Part shown: positions 62,096 through 64,000 of the stretch, piece after piece
How positions within the stretch are numbered: position 1 is the first letter of the stretch
Layout of the letters: every line of letters starts with the position of its first letter
Assembly (NCBI GenBank): GCA_021735645.1
Contig: JAIPGP010000006.1
Coordinates: 1-64,000, forward strand
Origin: Candidatus Cloacimonadota bacterium
GTDB taxonomy: Bacteria > Cloacimonadota > Cloacimonadia > Cloacimonadales > TCS61
DNA length: 64,000 nucleotides
Direction of reading: 5' to 3'
Program-made: the position numbers and the translations under genes
The notes under the pieces: model-generated
The model's database searches: none
What the model saw: the letters and a program-made list of their open reading frames with translations, nothing else
Told to the model about the DNA's origin: nothing

Positions 62096-62913
62096 TTCTC
62101 AATATACTCGCTCAAATCTTCTGCCACGGAAGGCGGAGCACTGAAAAAACCGAAAAAATTCAAATCTGAGCCATGTCCGTGAAAATCACTGCCTCCCGTC
62201 TTCAACAGTCCATTATCATCTGCCAGCTTTTTGTATCTGGCAGTTTCCTCATTTGTATGCCGACTGTAAAAAACTTCCAGACCCTGAATCCCAATATCGA
62301 TCAAATACTGAACCATATCGTCATCACGGTAAATATAAGGATGAGCCAGCACGGATACTCCACCCGCCTTTTTGATCGCTTCGATAACTTTCTCTGACGA
62401 AGGTGCCGGTTTGGCAACATAGCAGCTTTGCCCTTCACCAATATAATTATCAAACACATCCTTGGTATCACGGCAGTGCCCGGCATCAATTAATGCCCGG
62501 GCTATATGCGGTCTGCCTACCATATTCAGTTTGCCGGTAAGATTGATCACATCCCGGAAATCTAGGGACTTTCCTTCTTTTGCTAATAATTTCACTATCT
62601 TCTTTGCCCGCTGCAGTCTTCCCTTTTCAATGCTATGCAGAAATGATTTGAATCCCTTATTCTTGATGTCAAATCCATAACCAAGTATATGCACATCTCT
62701 GCCCCAGCAGAGCGAACTCACCTCCACACCCGGTAGTATCCTGACATCATAATGAGCTGCCAGCTTCATGCCCTGAATGCAACCTTCTATTGTATCATGA
62801 TCTGTGATGGATATCAGGTCATAACTGTATTGCTGCAGTAATTCCAGTAATTCCCGCGGTGAAAACACCCCATCCGAATAGCTGGTGTGGATATGTAAAT
62901 CGAGCTTAACCAT
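62083..62913 (-). CDS. PHP-domain phosphoesterase (TrpH/RNase AM-like)
   Basis: MVKLDLHIHTSYSDGVFSPRELLELLQQYSYDLISITDHDTIEGC...GVEVSS...HPYIY...GSDFHG. Confidence 0.92.
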   Translation of the reverse strand: MVKLDLHIHTSYSDGVFSPRELLELLQQYSYDLISITDHDTIEGCIQGMKLAAHYDVRILPGVEVSSLCWGRDVHILGYGFDIKNKGFKSFLHSIEKGRLQRAKKIVKLLAKEGKSLDFRDVINLTGKLNMVGRPHIARALIDAGHCRDTKDVFDNYIGEGQSCYVAKPAPSSEKVIEAIKKAGGVSVLAHPYIYRDDDMVQYLIDIGIQGLEVFYSRHTNEETARYKKLADDNGLLKTGGSDFHGHGSDLNFFGFFSAPPSVAEDLSEYIEKCGI

Positions 62914-63401
62914 ACACCATTATACCCCTTTTTATACTTTTTCTCACTAATAAACCTTTTCTCTTTTTGTCCTGATAATGTAAAGTAAAAGCTGTTATTT
63001 GTTACCCTGAATATCCTTTTATCTTACAAACTACCTGTAGCAATATCCTGAAAGTAAAATAAAAATTGGCTGTCAGTTAACCAGAAACGCTTACTGTACC
63101 CCGGAAGTGTGGCACTGGTAAATACCAATTCACCAAAGGAAAAAAGTGACTCCAGAAATCTATCATTCATTTTCGGAATTCTTACATTACATTATCCGTG
63201 GAATCCGTGGCTAAAATCATGAAACTGGGAAATGAATATTTTTAGCACCAAAAAAGACTAACAAAACGAACTGAAGAAAGTAGAATCTTGAGCAATTCTT
63301 TAATTTTTCGTGTCATTTCGTGGCTTCTTGATAGAGCGTAATCTATGAAGCCTATTCGTGGTTCAAAATCTTACATTACATTCCTCTGTGTCCTCTGTGG
63401 T

Positions 63402-63574
63402 AAATAATCTTACATTACATTCCTCGTTGCAATCCTATCTCACCTAACGGATCGACACATTAACACGGTTAATATACTCCAAATATCCGCGTTAATCTGC
63501 ATTATCCGTGCCATCCGTGTTCGATGTTTCAATATTCAACAGCCCTGACTTAGTTTATTTTTTAGCAGAACCAC
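63402..63574. repeat. ~173-bp direct repeat, copy 1
   Basis: 'aaataatcttacattacattcctcgttgcaatcctatctcacctaacggatcgacacattaacacggttaat...ccctgacttag' repeated 239-240 bp downstream with few changes. Confidence 0.92.
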
Positions 63575-63640
63575 ATTACATTCTTCCGTGTGGTCAGTGT
63601 GTTCCGTGGTTAAATATCTTACATTACATTCCTCTGTGCA

Positions 63641-63814
63641 AAATAATCTTACATTACATTTCTCGTTGCAATCCTATCTCACCTAACGGATCGACACATT
63701 AACACGGTTAATGTACTCCAAATATCCGCGTTAATCTGCGTTATCCGTGCCATCCGTGTTCTATATTTCAATATTCAACAGCCCTGACTTAGCTTTTTTT
63801 TTCAGCAGATCCAC
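63641..63814. repeat. ~174-bp direct repeat, copy 2
   Basis: See copy 1. Confidence 0.92.
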
Positions 63815-63958
63815 CTGTTCCTGATAAATTTAATAAACTTATTGACACAATTTACCTGAAAATACTATTCTTCGTTGGCAGTTATGTAAGTTTCAGAATT
63901 GTTTTACCGAATAGCAGTCACATATCCGGGTAGAATAAATTCTGTAAGGGAGATAAAT

Positions 63959-64000
63959 TTGGGCACTCATCAAATTATGCTGGTGATTCTTAGTGTTGTT
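63959..64000 (+). CDS. 5' end of a probable small membrane/pilin-like protein (TTG start), truncated by window edge
   Basis: AAGGGAG then TTG GGC ACT CAT CAA ATT ATG CTG GTG ATT CTT AGT GTT GTT (MGTHQIMLVILSVV). Only 14 codons visible. Confidence 0.4.
   Translation, partial: MGTHQIMLVILSVV

Noticed and set aside
63508-63702. 64-aa ORF in the repeat cluster
   Set aside because: Falls across duplicated non-coding repeat words; no ribosome-binding site or recognisable domain.
63170-63815. CRISPR array
   Set aside because: Repeats are unequal in length and spacing, spacers are themselves repeated, and no cas genes are present.
1-64000. tRNA or rRNA genes, integrases, transposases, prophage modules
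   Set aside because: None recognised by eye; no formal tRNAscan/Infernal scan was possible.

Overview
The window looks like a chromosomal segment of a Gram-negative, FlgD-like/T9SS-type C-terminal-domain-secreting bacterium. Candidatus Cloacimonadota or a relative is my inference; I ran no phylogeny. It has five parts. (1) About 36 kb on the minus strand encodes three giant modular secreted proteins: a >5,100-aa protein running off the left edge (missed by the supplied ORF track), a 4,752-aa protein and a 2,103-aa dockerin-bearing protein. (2) A two-gene minus-strand unit encodes an M23 peptidase and a DUF1573 protein whose reading frame is split by one TGA. (3) A plus-strand rplM-rpsI-rpsB-tsf-pyrH-frr-ferredoxin cluster has structured leaders. 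(4) Surface-polysaccharide genes are present (glycosyltransferases, flippase, YfhO-like, methyltransferase, a glucuronyl C5-epimerase-like gene), plus a PHP phosphoesterase. (5) A plus-strand group encodes a dockerin-like protein, an FGE/SUMF1-like protein and a C25 (gingipain-like) peptidase. The strongest novelty candidate is the DUF1573 gene. Its TGA sits exactly where the family has the first Cys of the conserved S-C-G-C-T motif. It is followed immediately by a bacterial-SECIS-like hairpin with a 6-bp perfect upper stem and a GGUC apical loop. This suggests a DUF1573-family selenoprotein rather than a pseudogene. Also notable are cohesin-like modules in the giant proteins next to dockerin-bearing neighbours, and PKD-like domains repeatedly interrupted by a conserved '(A)FVG-ECRG' module.
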